NCBI RefSeq assembly: GCF_014652715.1
Contig: NZ_BMZI01000003.1
Location: forward strand, 193,203-257,202
Source: Salinicola rhizosphaerae
Lineage (GTDB): Bacteria; Pseudomonadota; Gammaproteobacteria; Pseudomonadales; Halomonadaceae
Length of the DNA: 64,000 bases
Reading direction: 5' to 3'
In this document: piece by piece, positions 35,993-47,475 of the stretch
Layout: every line of letters begins with the position of its first letter
Numbering within the stretch: the stretch's first letter is position 1
Translations under genes and position numbers: made by a program
The notes under the pieces: model-generated
The model's database searches: none
What the model saw: only the letters and a program-made list of their open reading frames with translations
Told to the model about the DNA's origin: nothing

Positions 35993-38900
35993 ATGTTCGA
36001 AGGCGGGTTACTGATCGTCGTGGCGCTCTTGTACGTGATCGCGCTCTTCGCCATTGCCTGGCGCGGTGATCGCCATGCGCGTCGACACGGTCCGGCTAGC
36101 CGCCGACCGATCGTCTACAGTCTCGCGCTGGCCGTCTACTGCACCTCGTGGACCTTTTATGGCAGCGTGGGGCAGGCAGCCACATCAGGCTGGTCGTTCG
36201 CCAGCATCTTCATCGGGCCGGTGCTCACCTTCCTGCTGTTCTGGCCCGTCATCGGCAAGATGATCCGCGTCGCCAAGCGCCAGAACGTCACCTCGATCGC
36301 CGACTTCATCGCCTCACGCTATGGCAAGTCGCAGTCGCTGGCGGCTTTCGCCAGTCTGATTGCCTTGATCGGCACGCTGCCCTACATCGCGCTGCAGCTG
36401 AAAGCGGTCTCCGATGCCTTTCGGGTGATGACCAGCGACGGCCATACGTTGAAGACGCCGGTGGTGGACGATACCGCCTTCTACGTGGCGATCTTCATGG
36501 CCGTGTTCGCGATCCTGTTCGGCACGCGCGACACCAACGCCACCGAGCATCACGAAGGGCTGATCCAGGCCATCGCCTTCGAGTCGGTGGTCAAGCTGCT
36601 GGTGTTTCTGGTGCTCGGCGCCTACGTCACCTGGGGCATGTTCGACGGTCTGGGCGAGCTTCTGACCCGCGCCGACACCTACCTGCAGCTACAGCATCAG
36701 TTGACCGAGCAGAACTTCGACACCAGCTTCTGGACGCAGACACTGCTCGCCATGCTGGCCGTGTTCTGTCTGCCGCGGCAGTTTCATATCACCGTGGTCG
36801 AGAACACGCACACCGATGACGCCAACCGCGCCCGTTGGCTGTTCCCGCTCTATCTGCTCCTCATCGGGTTCTTCGTTCTGCCGCTGGCGGCGGCGGGCCT
36901 GTCACTGTTTCCGGGCAACGATCTTTCGCCGGACAGCTACGTGCTGGCCCTGCCGATCGTCGCCGATCAGCCGTGGCTCGCCATGCTCACCTTCGTCGGC
37001 GGGCTCTCCGCCGCGACCGGCATGGTGATCATGGCCGCTGTCGCCAACGCCATCATGATCTCCAACGAGATCGTGCTACCGGCGCTGTTCCGGGCGCGCT
37101 GGTTCGAGGCGCAACCTCGCGACTACGGCCGCTTCGTGCTGCTGGCCCGGCGCGTCACCATCGTCGGTATCCTGGCGCTCGCCTACCTCTTCTATCAGCT
37201 GGTCGCGGAGTACAGCACGCTCGCCGCGACCGGCCTGCTCTCCCTGTCGGCGGCCGCCCAGTTCGCCCCGGCGGTCCTCGGCGGGCTTTACTGGAAGCGC
37301 GGCAATCGGCTCGGCGTCGTCACCGGTCTCAACGTCGGCTTTGCGATCTGGGCCTATACCCTGCTGATGCCGGCACTGATTCGCGCCGGTCTGCTGCCGC
37401 AAGCCTGGCTCGCCGGCGGGCCGCTTGGCGTGGAGTGGCTTTCGCCGCTGCATCTGTTCGGTCTCAACGTCACCGACAGCTTCGCTCACGGCGTCATGCT
37501 CTCGCTGGGCTTCAACCTGTTCTTCTACATTTTCATCTCGCAGCTGACCCCACAGCGGGTCGTCGAACGCATCCAGGCATCACTGTTCGTCGACAGCATC
37601 GAGACGCGCCAGACCACGGTCAATCGCCCATGGACCGGCGCCACCACGGTGGGCGATCTCAAGGTCCTGTGCGAACGTTTCCTCGGCCAGTCCCAGGTCG
37701 AGCGCGCCTTCGCCGACTATGCGCGACGCAATGCCAAGCCGATGGAGAACAATACGCGCGCCTCGATCGACGTGATTCAGTTCACCGAGCGCCTGCTCGC
37801 CTCGGTGCTCGGCGCCTCATCGGCGCGGATCGTCGTCAACTCCGCACTCCAGGGCCGCGGCATCGGCATCTCGGACGTCATCTCGATCGTCGACGAGGCG
37901 TCACAGGTGCTCGAGTTCAACCGCGCCCTGCTGCAGGCGACGATCGAGAACATCAACCAAGGCATCGGCGTGGTCGATCAAAACCTCAACCTGGTGGTCT
38001 GGAACCAGCGCTATCTGGAAATTTTCCGTTTTCCCGACAACCTGATTCGCGTCGGCACGCCGATGGAAAAGGTGTTCCGCTACAACGCCCATAATGGCGA
38101 ATACGGCCCGGGCGATCCGGAAGAGCACGTCGAGCAGCTGATCGATAACATTCGCGGAGGCCAGCCCCACCGCTACGAGCGCTACCGCCCCGACGGCACG
38201 GTACTGGAGGTTCTGGGCAATCCGATGCCGGGCGGCGGTTTCGTCTACACCTATCAGGACATCACCCAGCAGAAGCAGACCGAAGAGGCGCTGATTCGCT
38301 CCGAGAGCAATATTCGAATCTACACCGACAACGTGCCGGCGCTGATCGCCTACTTCGACAAGGAGTGTCGCTACCTCTTCACCAACCGCGCCTATGAAGC
38401 CGCGATGGGCATCGACCGTAACGCGGTGATCGGCGAGCGAGTGGAGAACGTCATGCCGGCCGCCGCCGCGCGTCAACGCGGCCCCTGGATGCAGCGCGCA
38501 CTGAACGGCGAACGGGTGACGTTCGAGATCTCGCTCGATGACGGCGACGGCGGCGTTCGCTACATGCTGGTGACCTATACACCTCACTTCGGCGAGGGCG
38601 GCCGCATACTCGGTTTCTTCGCGCTTTATCAGGACATCACCGAGCGGCGCCTGGCCGAAATCGCGCTGCGCGAGACCAACGAAAATCTCGAAGAGCGCGT
38701 ACGTGAGCGCACCCAGGCGCTCTCCGAGGTCAACGCCGCCCTGCGCCAGGAGAACCGCGTACGCGCAGAAGCCGAACAGGCGCTGCGTCAGGCCAAGCAG
38801 ACCGCGGAGGACGCCAATGCCTCGAAGACCCGCTTCCTCGCCGCCGCAAGTCACGATCTGCTGCAGCCGCTCAACGCCGCGCGGCTTTTCACCTCGGCAC

Positions 38901-39958
38901 TGGGCCAACAGATGGAGGGCGCCGATCATCGCCGTACCATCGGTCATATCGATGACTCGTTGCAGGCGGCAGAAGAACTGCTCGGCACCCTGCTCGATAT
39001 CTCGAAGCTCGATGCCGGTGCGCTGACGCCCCGCAAGAGCCAGTTTCCGCTGGCGGATATCCTGCGGCCGCTGCGCGCCGAGTTCGAGGTGATGGCGGAC
39101 GACCGCGGCCTTGACCTGGAGATGGTCGCAACCAGCCTGTGGGTGGAGAGCGACGCGCAGATGCTCAGGCGCATCGTCCAGAACTTCCTTTCCAATGCCC
39201 TGCGCTACACCCAGCAGGGTCGCGTGCTGCTGGGCTGTCGCCGCCGCGCCGGCCGCGTCATCGTCGAGGTCTGGGATACCGGCCCAGGCATTCCCGAATC
39301 CAAGCTCAGCGAAATCTTCCAGGAGTTCCGCCGGCTTGATCAGGCGTCACGCCACAAGGAGAGCGAACGCGGCCTGGGCCTGGGTCTGTCGATCGCCGAG
39401 CGCATGAGTCGCGTACTCGAACACCCGATTCAGGTGCGTTCGAAAGTCGACGCGGGCACCGTCTTCTCGGTCTCGGTGCCACTCGTGGCCGAGCGCCGCG
39501 GCGCGGCCAAACCGGAGGAGACCGCGCCGAGACGAAGCGGCAACAAACTGGTGGGCACGCGCATTCTCTGCATCGACAACGAGCGGCTGATTCTCGAGGG
39601 CATGAAAGCCATGCTCGAGGGCTGGGAGTGCGAAGTCTTCACCGCCACTTCCATCGGTGGCGCCAAATCCGCCATTCGCAACATGGGCGGCGATCCCGAC
39701 GCCATTCTTGCCGACTATCACCTCGACAACGAAGTGACTGGCATGATGGCGCTCGACGCCCTGGAAGAGCTATGCGACGACGCGGTGCCCGGTATCGTGA
39801 TCACTGCCGATCGCACCGAGGAAGTCGCCGAGGAGGTCAAGCGCGGCGGCTATCAGCTGCTGCTCAAACCGGTGCGCCCCGCCGCCCTGCGAGCGCTGTT
39901 GACACGCACCCTGCAAGCGAGTCGTGCGGCGAAGCTTTCCGGCGACGAAGGAGACTGA
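35993..39958 (+). CDS. CrbS-like hybrid sensor histidine kinase with sodium:solute symporter domain
   Basis: A 1321-residue hybrid kinase. Residues 1-520 form an SSS-family transporter domain with about 13 helices, followed by two PAS-like domains (about 640-760 and 770-890) and a coiled coil with the repeated R/E/Q pattern. The HisKA H-box is AAASHDLLQPLNAARL with the phospho-acceptor His at 954. The HATPase N-box is RIVQNFLSNALRYT, and a C-terminal receiver domain has its phospho-acceptor Asp at 1241 in AILADYHLDN. Kinases of this architecture (CrbS, MxtR) control the acetate switch (acs, actP) through a LuxR-type regulator; no such regulator is in the window. It is divergent from the DUF4212-symporter operon. 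Confidence 0.93.
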   Translation: MFEGGLLIVVALLYVIALFAIAWRGDRHARRHGPASRRPIVYSLALAVYCTSWTFYGSVGQAATSGWSFASIFIGPVLTFLLFWPVIGKMIRVAKRQNVTSIADFIASRYGKSQSLAAFASLIALIGTLPYIALQLKAVSDAFRVMTSDGHTLKTPVVDDTAFYVAIFMAVFAILFGTRDTNATEHHEGLIQAIAFESVVKLLVFLVLGAYVTWGMFDGLGELLTRADTYLQLQHQLTEQNFDTSFWTQTLLAMLAVFCLPRQFHITVVENTHTDDANRARWLFPLYLLLIGFFVLPLAAAGLSLFPGNDLSPDSYVLALPIVADQPWLAMLTFVGGLSAATGMVIMAAVANAIMISNEIVLPALFRARWFEAQPRDYGRFVLLARRVTIVGILALAYLFYQLVAEYSTLAATGLLSLSAAAQFAPAVLGGLYWKRGNRLGVVTGLNVGFAIWAYTLLMPALIRAGLLPQAWLAGGPLGVEWLSPLHLFGLNVTDSFAHGVMLSLGFNLFFYIFISQLTPQRVVERIQASLFVDSIETRQTTVNRPWTGATTVGDLKVLCERFLGQSQVERAFADYARRNAKPMENNTRASIDVIQFTERLLASVLGASSARIVVNSALQGRGIGISDVISIVDEASQVLEFNRALLQATIENINQGIGVVDQNLNLVVWNQRYLEIFRFPDNLIRVGTPMEKVFRYNAHNGEYGPGDPEEHVEQLIDNIRGGQPHRYERYRPDGTVLEVLGNPMPGGGFVYTYQDITQQKQTEEALIRSESNIRIYTDNVPALIAYFDKECRYLFTNRAYEAAMGIDRNAVIGERVENVMPAAAARQRGPWMQRALNGERVTFEISLDDGDGGVRYMLVTYTPHFGEGGRILGFFALYQDITERRLAEIALRETNENLEERVRERTQALSEVNAALRQENRVRAEAEQALRQAKQTAEDANASKTRFLAAASHDLLQPLNAARLFTSALGQQMEGADHRRTIGHIDDSLQAAEELLGTLLDISKLDAGALTPRKSQFPLADILRPLRAEFEVMADDRGLDLEMVATSLWVESDAQMLRRIVQNFLSNALRYTQQGRVLLGCRRRAGRVIVEVWDTGPGIPESKLSEIFQEFRRLDQASRHKESERGLGLGLSIAERMSRVLEHPIQVRSKVDAGTVFSVSVPLVAERRGAAKPEETAPRRSGNKLVGTRILCIDNERLILEGMKAMLEGWECEVFTATSIGGAKSAIRNMGGDPDAILADYHLDNEVTGMMALDALEELCDDAVPGIVITADRTEEVAEEVKRGGYQLLLKPVRPAALRALLTRTLQASRAAKLSGDEGD

Positions 39959-40021
39959 CTGTCAGGCGCCGGGGGATGCCGTCCGGCGGCTATTCAAGCC
40001 AGCGCCTTCAGGCTGATTGGC

Positions 40022-40144
40022 GAGCCGGGTCTTGCGACATGGATGTCGCAAGAGGCGCGTTAGGGCAGACAGAAAATCGCTCCTGCATTTTCTGCACTTC
40101 CGCCATCCATGGCGGTCGGATGTCCGTTACGCGCCGACCCGAGC
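40022..40144. repeat. Intergenic palindromic element (REP- or MITE-like)
   Basis: A compact structure between the kinase gene and rpoD. It contains a perfect 10-bp inverted repeat at 40031-40052 (CTTGCGACAT, GG, ATGTCGCAAG), an AGAAAAT/ATTTTCT pair at 40071-40093, and a 7-bp inverted repeat at 40100-40115. The outer palindromes share the core CATGGATG. Imperfect terminal repeats GAGCCGGGTC (40022-40031) and GACCCGAGC (40136-40144) bracket it. No ORF here has family resemblance. The rest of the 446-bp gap (39959-40404) holds only the hairpin and terminator listed separately. Confidence 0.6.
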
Positions 40145-40199
40145 GAGCACATGAGCCGGAAGGTAAAAGCGGGCTTGTGCCGCCATAGAGGGGGAGCGA

Positions 40200-40226
40200 C
40201 GAGGGGGCGAGCGTTAAGCCCCCTCG
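40200..40226. repeat. Perfect 9-bp hairpin
   Basis: CGAGGGGGC at 40200-40208 pairs with GCCCCCTCG at 40218-40226 with a 9-base loop. No T run follows on either strand. It may belong to the neighbouring palindromic element. Confidence 0.6.
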
Positions 40227-40310
40227 TCAGGACGGCGCTGAGCCATTGAAGAGGCTCGACAGTGAGGTTCTCAACTCCGCTTATCGCGTCACCACGGTTT
40301 ATTACCCGCG

Positions 40311-40348
40311 ATAAAACAAAGCCCCGCCAACCTCTCGGTCGGCGGGGC
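40311..40348 (-). terminator. Rho-independent terminator of rpoD
   Basis: An 8-bp GC stem (GCCCCGCC at 40321-40328, GGCGGGGC at 40341-40348) with a 12-base loop, followed on the minus strand by TTTGTTTTAT. It lies 57 bp after the rpoD stop. Confidence 0.92.
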
Positions 40349-40404
40349 TCGTCGTTCATGCCCGCATGCCCGAGCTAAGGCTTCACGCTAGTAGGGCTTC
40401 GCGC

Positions 40405-42258
<1,854 letters not shown>

Positions 42259-42324
42259 AGAAACCCTACTCGACGAAGAGAATGAAGCACCTGGAGTGAC
42301 AGCGCGATGCCCCAAAAGCCCGCT

Positions 42325-42330
42325 ATTATA
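42325..42330 (-). promoter_or_regulatory. Consensus -10 (TATAAT) upstream of rpoD
   Basis: TATAAT on the minus strand about 67 bp upstream of the rpoD start, within the 288-bp gap after dnaG. The -35 region is weak. It would let rpoD be transcribed separately from dnaG. Confidence 0.5.
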
Positions 42331-42546
42331 GCGCGCCATCGCTTTTTGCTGCCAGCCTCTGTTTGCCTTGCCTACCAGGTGTGCTAGTGTGTTCGGCTAC
42401 CTTTTGGTTACCAATCTTGTGGCGATCGCCGGCTTTTCAACCTTTCGGCGCTCGCGATTCGCCCTTGTGCTTCCTGCTTCCCTGCGTCGAAGCCCTGCCT
42501 AGATAAAAGCCCTGCCTTAATCATTACCCACGCGCCTGATCGCCAT

Positions 42547-44472
42547 TCAAGAACCCGCCGCCAGGGTGCCAATCAATTCGCGTAACCGCTGCTTTTCCTC
42601 GCTGCTCAGCGCTCCCGGCTGCCGGCTTTTTTCCAGCAGCTGGCGGTACTCCTCGGCTGGCGTGAGTCGTTCGCTTTCGCGCTCGAGGTGTCGCACCCAA
42701 TCGCGCAGCTCGCTGCCGCGAACGTCCCGCGGTATCGCCAGCTCCCGTCGTGCCAGCTGATCCAGGCGCTCGCCGTCCGGTGAACCATGAAAATGCGCCA
42801 GCAGAACCTGTGGACTCCGGTAGCGTCCGGCGCGCAGCAGTTGCACCACATCGCGGCATAGTCTGCCGTCAGGCATCGCCTTGGGGCACCAGTCGAGCGA
42901 TTCGGGCAGCTCACTGACCAGACCCGGCTCGTGCATCAATAGATGCAAGATTCGCGCCGGCAGACTGAGAGAAAGCGTAGCAGCTCCTGAGCGAGATGCT
43001 GGCGCGCCGTGGCGTGTTGCACGATTGCTGCCACGATTGTCGCGTTCCTCACCACCGATATCGGACGCAAGGCCCGAGAAGGAGTCCACCCCCCGCTCGG
43101 CATCGTCGGCCGGCATCAGCGCCTCGAAACCCTCGCCATCGGACGAGGACGGTTGCGACGGCGCCGAGTGGTTCGACAGCCAGTCGCTGAACTGCGACTG
43201 ATCGATGCCGCTACGCACCGAAAGCTCTTTCAGCAGCAGCGATTTGAGTACGCCGGCCGGCAGCTGCTTGAGCGCGTCGAGCACGGCGGTCACGAAGCGC
43301 TCGCGACCCTCGACCTGCTTGAGATCACGCCCTTCGGCAGCCTGCTCGAACAGAAACTCCGACAGCGGATTGGCACAGGTCACGCGGTTTTCGAACGCCT
43401 CCGGTCCCTCGCGGCGAATCAGCGTATCGGGATCGTCGCCCTCGGGCAGAAACAGGAACCGAACCTGGCGGCCATCGATCATCGACGGCAGCGATGTCGC
43501 CAGCGAGCGACGTGCCGCCTGGCGACCGGCGTTGTCGCCATCGAAGCAGAACACCACTTCGTCGACCAGGCGAAAAAGTCGCTGCAGATGATCGCTGGTC
43601 AAGGCGGTGCCCAGCGTCGCGCAGGCATTGCGAATACCGAACTGCGCCAGCGCGACCACATCCATATAGCCTTCGACGATCAGCAGCCGAGAGAGCTGGC
43701 GGTTGGCCTGGCGCGCTTCGAACAGCCCGTAAAGCTCGCGCCCCTTGTGGAAGACCGGTGTCTCCGGGGAGTTGAGGTACTTGGGCTTGGCGTCGCCCAG
43801 CACCCGACCGCCGAAGGCGATCGTGCGCCCCTTCCAGTCGCGAATCGGAAACATCACGCGATCGCGAAAGCGATCGTAGGTTCGCCCGGTCTCCTCTCGA
43901 TGCACCAGCAGACCGTACTCGACCTGCACCGCTTCGCTGATGCCCTGCCCCGAAAGATGGCGTTTCAGCGCCTCCCAATCATCTTCGGCGTAGCCGATGC
44001 CGAACGCCTTGATGATCTCCGCGCTCAGCCCGCGCCGCTCGAGATAGTCGCGTGCCGCGCTGCCCTGACCCAGCGCCAGCCGCTCACGAAAGAAACCCGA
44101 CGCCAGCTCGAGCAGATTGACGCCTTGTTCACGCTTCTGCTGTCGCTGCTTCGCGCCGGGGTCATCCCCCCCCTCGCGTTCGACCTGCATGCCGGCACGA
44201 GAAGCCAGCTGTTCGACCGCTTCCGGGAAGCGCAGGTTGTCGTACTCCATCAGAAAGCGCAGCGCGTTGCCGTGGGCACCGCAGCCAAAGCAGTGATAGA
44301 ACTGCTTGTCGTGACTGACGGTGAATGACGGCGAGTTTTCCTGATGAAAGGGGCAGAGTCCGGTGTGATTACGACCGCTCTTCTTCAGTTGCACCCGCTC
44401 GGAGACCACATCGACGATGTCGGTGCGTGCCAGCAGGTCATCGATGAAGCGCTGTGAAATCTGTCCGGCCAT
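42547..44472 (-). CDS. dnaG: DNA primase
   Basis: A 641-residue primase. The N-terminal zinc finger is CPFHQENSPSFTV with CFGCGAHG downstream (CxxH...CxxC). The TOPRIM domain carries LIVEGYMDVVALAQFGI and EVVFCFDGDNAGRQAARR. The C-terminal helicase-interaction domain follows a low-complexity linker. The ATG at 44472 gives MAGQISQRFIDDLLARTDIV, the normal N-terminus. It lies between rpsU and rpoD on the same strand, with a terminator between rpsU and dnaG. Confidence 0.96.
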   Translation of the reverse strand: MAGQISQRFIDDLLARTDIVDVVSERVQLKKSGRNHTGLCPFHQENSPSFTVSHDKQFYHCFGCGAHGNALRFLMEYDNLRFPEAVEQLASRAGMQVEREGGDDPGAKQRQQKREQGVNLLELASGFFRERLALGQGSAARDYLERRGLSAEIIKAFGIGYAEDDWEALKRHLSGQGISEAVQVEYGLLVHREETGRTYDRFRDRVMFPIRDWKGRTIAFGGRVLGDAKPKYLNSPETPVFHKGRELYGLFEARQANRQLSRLLIVEGYMDVVALAQFGIRNACATLGTALTSDHLQRLFRLVDEVVFCFDGDNAGRQAARRSLATSLPSMIDGRQVRFLFLPEGDDPDTLIRREGPEAFENRVTCANPLSEFLFEQAAEGRDLKQVEGRERFVTAVLDALKQLPAGVLKSLLLKELSVRSGIDQSQFSDWLSNHSAPSQPSSSDGEGFEALMPADDAERGVDSFSGLASDIGGEERDNRGSNRATRHGAPASRSGAATLSLSLPARILHLLMHEPGLVSELPESLDWCPKAMPDGRLCRDVVQLLRAGRYRSPQVLLAHFHGSPDGERLDQLARRELAIPRDVRGSELRDWVRHLERESERLTPAEEYRQLLEKSRQPGALSSEEKQRLRELIGTLAAGS

Positions 44473-44660
44473 GGCGTCAGGAAGCTCTCGGAAACCGACC
44501 TTGAGTCGACGGAGAAGGCAACGGTCCTGCCCGGTGACCGCGAATGTTCCGGTCGAAGGCGCCGGCGGAAAAGCCTGCGAGACCCGCTACCGGTGTCGAT
44601 CACTGCCGCGGCGAAGGGACGATACCCTCAAGGATAGGTCAGACCGTATGGATCAGGGAC

Positions 44661-44693
44661 AAAAACAAACGGCCACCCGAACGGCGGCCGTTT
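44661..44693 (-). terminator. Terminator between rpsU and dnaG
   Basis: An 8-bp stem (AAACGGCC at 44667-44674 with GGCCGTTT at 44686-44693), followed on the minus strand by TTTGTTTTTG. In E. coli a terminator in the same place reduces dnaG expression relative to rpsU. Confidence 0.85.
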
Positions 44694-44734
44694 GACTATC
44701 CCTCTGGCGTGACCGAAGTCACCCCCAGTACGGA

Positions 44735-44950
44735 TCAATACAAGCGTTCGAAACGCTTACGCTCACGCTGAAGCTTCTTGGCGTGACGCTTAACGGCAGC
44801 CGCAGCTTTACGCTTGCGAACCGCAGTGGGCTTTTCGTAAGTTTCACGACGGCGAACTTCGGAAAGAATGCCGGCTTTTTCGCAGCCACGCTTGAAGCGA
44901 CGCAGCGCGACGTCGAACGGCTCGTTATCACGTACTTTGACAGAAGGCAT
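44735..44950 (-). CDS. rpsU: 30S ribosomal protein bS21
   Basis: A 71-residue S21. It begins [20 protein letters not shown], with [14 protein letters not shown] in the centre and a very basic tail ([20 protein letters not shown]). Length and sequence are typical of the family. It is the first gene of the rpsU-dnaG-rpoD locus and has a strong promoter about 90 bp upstream. Confidence 0.97.
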   Translation of the reverse strand: MPSVKVRDNEPFDVALRRFKRGCEKAGILSEVRRRETYEKPTAVRKRKAAAAVKRHAKKLQRERKRFERLY

Positions 44951-45039
44951 TAAGCACTCACCTACCTTGGGAATTGAGTTCGGTTTGAACGCACGCCCAA
45001 ACAGTTAAAGACGCACGACCCAGTCCTGCAGAGCAGGGC

Positions 45040-45068
45040 ATTCTATTCCTCGAGTGAACCCTTTGCAA
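45040..45068 (-). promoter_or_regulatory. Promoter of rpsU
   Basis: Minus-strand -35 TTGCAA (45063-45068) and -10 TAGAAT (45040-45045) with a 17-bp spacer. It faces the tsaD promoter across a short divergent region. Confidence 0.75.
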
Positions 45069-45110
45069 ACGGCTTTTCGCCCAGCGCGGAGGGTCGTAAT
45101 CGGGCGAGCC

Positions 45111-45139
45111 ATGCAAAGCCGATACCGTCGGCGTAGAAT
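45111..45139 (+). promoter_or_regulatory. Promoter of tsaD
   Basis: -35 ATGCAA (45111-45116) and -10 TAGAAT (45134-45139) with a 17-bp spacer, about 60 bp before the start codon. Confidence 0.5.
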
Positions 45140-45199
45140 GACGCCCCTTCATATCGCTTCACCCTTTACAGTGTTTCACCGAACGGCGGACCCTTGACC

Positions 45200-46228
45200 A
45201 TGCGCGTGCTGGGCATCGAAACCTCCTGCGACGAGACCGGCGTCGCCCTCTACGACACCGAGCACGGCCTGCTGGCCGATGCGCTCTATAGCCAAGTCGC
45301 GCTGCACGCCGAATTCGGCGGCGTGGTGCCGGAGCTCGCCTCGCGGGATCACACCCGCAAGCTGCTCCCGCTGATCGATGAGGTCCTGGCGGAAGCCGGC
45401 ATGGTCAAGTCCGATCTCGATGCGATTGCCTACACGGCGGGTCCAGGCCTGGTCGGCGCACTCATGGTCGGTGCCTGCACTGCGCATGGCATGGCGCGCG
45501 CGCTCGGCATTTCGGTGCTCGGTGTCCACCACATGGAAGGCCATCTGCTCGCGCCGATGCTCGAAGACGAGGTGCCCGAGTTCCCGTTCGTCGCGCTGCT
45601 GGTCTCCGGCGGCCATACCCAACTCGTCGATGTGGCCGGCCTCGGCGAGTACCGCCTGCTTGGCGAGTCGGTCGACGACGCAGCGGGCGAAGCCTTCGAC
45701 AAGGTCGCCAAGATGCTCGACCTCCCCTACCCGGGTGGCCCGCAGGTCGCCGCGCTGGCCGAGCGCGGCGACACCGCACGTTTCCGGTTTCCCCGGCCGA
45801 TGACCGATCGCCCCGGCGTCGATTTCAGCTTTTCCGGCCTGAAGACCCACACGCTGACCACGCTGCGAACCCTGGAGAGAGACGGCGCGCTCGACGAGCA
45901 GAGCCGCTGCGATGTCGCCCGCGCCTTCGAAGATGCTGTCGTCGACACGCTGGTGATCAAGTGCCGTCGGGCACTGCAGGCCAGCGGTCGTCAGCGGCTC
46001 GTGGTCGCCGGCGGCGTCAGCGCCAATCGCCGGCTGCGGGCAGCGCTGGATACCGCACTGTCGAAGCTTGGCGCGCAAGCGTTCTACCCGCGCGGGCGTT
46101 TCTGCACCGACAATGGCGCCATGATCGCCTACGCCGGTGCCCGACGCCTCGCGCTCGGGCAGCGCACCGATACGCTGCAGCCACGCCCGCGCTGGCCGTT
46201 GAGCGAACTCACTCCTCCTGTCGCCTGA
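45200..46228 (+). CDS. tsaD: tRNA N6-threonylcarbamoyladenosine synthase subunit TsaD
   Basis: A 342-residue enzyme that completes t6A37 modification of ANN-decoding tRNAs together with TsaB, TsaC and TsaE. The ASKHA fold starts [19 protein letters not shown]. The metal-binding histidines lie in [12 protein letters not shown], and [10 protein letters not shown] plus [16 protein letters not shown] complete the active site. The ATG at 45200 is used rather than the TTG two codons upstream. The 3' end overlaps the convergent plsY gene by 20 bp, and rpsU is divergent, the usual arrangement in gammaproteobacteria. Confidence 0.96.
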   Translation: MRVLGIETSCDETGVALYDTEHGLLADALYSQVALHAEFGGVVPELASRDHTRKLLPLIDEVLAEAGMVKSDLDAIAYTAGPGLVGALMVGACTAHGMARALGISVLGVHHMEGHLLAPMLEDEVPEFPFVALLVSGGHTQLVDVAGLGEYRLLGESVDDAAGEAFDKVAKMLDLPYPGGPQVAALAERGDTARFRFPRPMTDRPGVDFSFSGLKTHTLTTLRTLERDGALDEQSRCDVARAFEDAVVDTLVIKCRRALQASGRQRLVVAGGVSANRRLRAALDTALSKLGAQAFYPRGRFCTDNGAMIAYAGARRLALGQRTDTLQPRPRWPLSELTPPVA

Positions 46229-46904
46229 CGGCCTGACCATCCGGGTTGACGGACCCTCCCCCCGGATCGCCACGCTGCGTCAGCGCATCTTCCTCGCCGA
46301 GCGGGTCCGCCAGCGTCGAGAGCGACCGATCTCGCTTGCGCTCTCGCCAGCGCCGAATGTTCCAGGCGTGACGCACCAGTACCAGTAGCGAAAAGCCACA
46401 GATCACGCCGGTCATCGCCGGGCTCAGCCAGTAGCTGAGCAGCGGCGCCATCAGCGCCGAAGCGAGCGAGGCGACCGCCGCCGTGCGTACCCGCCAGGCG
46501 AGCAGGAACCAGCACAGCGCACAGATCAACGCCACCGGCGTCGCCAGCATCAGCAGTACACCGAAGGCGCTGGCCACCGCCTTGCCACCCCGGCCGCGAT
46601 GCCAGACGGGGCAGCTGTGCCCGACCAGCACGCTCAGCCCGACCAGCCCCTGAGCCCATACTGACAGCGACAGCGCACTCGCGGCCCAGAGGACCGGCAT
46701 GCCCTTGGCGGCATCGACAAGCAGCGTGACCAGCGCCGGCCGCCACCCGAAAGCCCGCAACACGTTGGAGAAGCCGGGATTGCCCGACCCGGCAAACCGC
46801 GGATCGCCCAGGCCCCAGGCGCGACAGATCCAGATCGCGCCCAGCAACGAACCGCTGAGATAGCCGCCCGACATCAACAAGGCGGTGGCGAGCCCCGGTG
46901 GCAA
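46209..46904 (-). CDS. plsY: Glycerol-3-phosphate acyltransferase PlsY
   Basis: A 231-residue inner-membrane enzyme that transfers acyl groups from acyl-phosphate to glycerol-3-phosphate. Five to six helices are visible. The first conserved loop reads [20 protein letters not shown]; most family members have GATN where this one has GFSN, so a conserved position has diverged. The second loop has [20 protein letters not shown]. The start is probably TTG at 46904, preceded by GGGAG. The C-terminal 50 residues are hydrophilic and longer than usual. Its end overlaps tsaD by 20 bp. Confidence 0.87.
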   Translation of the reverse strand: MPPGLATALLMSGGYLSGSLLGAIWICRAWGLGDPRFAGSGNPGFSNVLRAFGWRPALVTLLVDAAKGMPVLWAASALSLSVWAQGLVGLSVLVGHSCPVWHRGRGGKAVASAFGVLLMLATPVALICALCWFLLAWRVRTAAVASLASALMAPLLSYWLSPAMTGVICGFSLLVLVRHAWNIRRWRERKRDRSLSTLADPLGEEDALTQRGDPGGGSVNPDGQAVRRQEE

Positions 46905-47106
46905 ACGTTTCTCCCTCGTTCAGCAGATCATGGTGGATAACGACCGTCTTCCGATCACCGCGGCGATGAGCGATGCGCTCACCGGCGACGCCTCCTGATT
47001 CTGCCACTGCCATGACGTACAATCGACGCCACCATGGGTTTGGGGCCACTCAGCGGCCCTGCCGGACAACGTTTGTCCGCTCGCGCTTACACAAGAGGAC
47101 TCCCGC

Positions 47107-47475
47107 GTGGATCAGGTAGCAGTGGATCTGGTAGTGATCGAAGCCTTGGCCGTGGAGACGGTGATCGGTGTCTACGACTGGGAGCGGCTCGTGCGCCAGC
47201 GGCTTGAACTCGATCTGGAACTGGAGACCGACATTCGGGCCGCCGCCCAGGATGACGATCTGCGTCATACACTCGACTATGCCGCCATCTGCGAGCGCCT
47301 GACCCGCTACGCCGAGGACAACGCTCACGGCCTCGTCGAGACCTTTGCCGAGCGTGTCGCCGCCCTATTGATCGCCGAGTTCGGCATTCGCCGACTACGC
47401 CTTGGCGTGCGCAAGCCAGGCGCGGTTGCCAACGCGCGTGCGGTGGGCGTGCGTATCGAGCGCGAGGCCAACTGA
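47107..47475 (+). CDS. folB: Dihydroneopterin aldolase
   Basis: A 122-residue folate-pathway enzyme that converts dihydroneopterin to 6-hydroxymethyl-dihydropterin and glycolaldehyde. Signatures are IEALAVETVIGVYDWE near the N-terminus, TLDYAAICERL in the middle with the active-site Tyr, and VRKPGAVANARAVGV near the C-terminus with the catalytic Lys. The start is GTG at 47107, preceded by AGAGGA. The stop overlaps the folK start by one base (TGATG), so the two folate genes are coupled. Confidence 0.92.
   Translation: MDQVAVDLVVIEALAVETVIGVYDWERLVRQRLELDLELETDIRAAAQDDDLRHTLDYAAICERLTRYAEDNAHGLVETFAERVAALLIAEFGIRRLRLGVRKPGAVANARAVGVRIEREAN

Noticed and set aside
40060-40359. A 99-codon minus-strand ORF
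   Set aside because: It runs through the rpoD terminator and the palindromic element and has no homology.
43009-44328. A 439-codon plus-strand ORF
   Set aside because: Antisense of dnaG.
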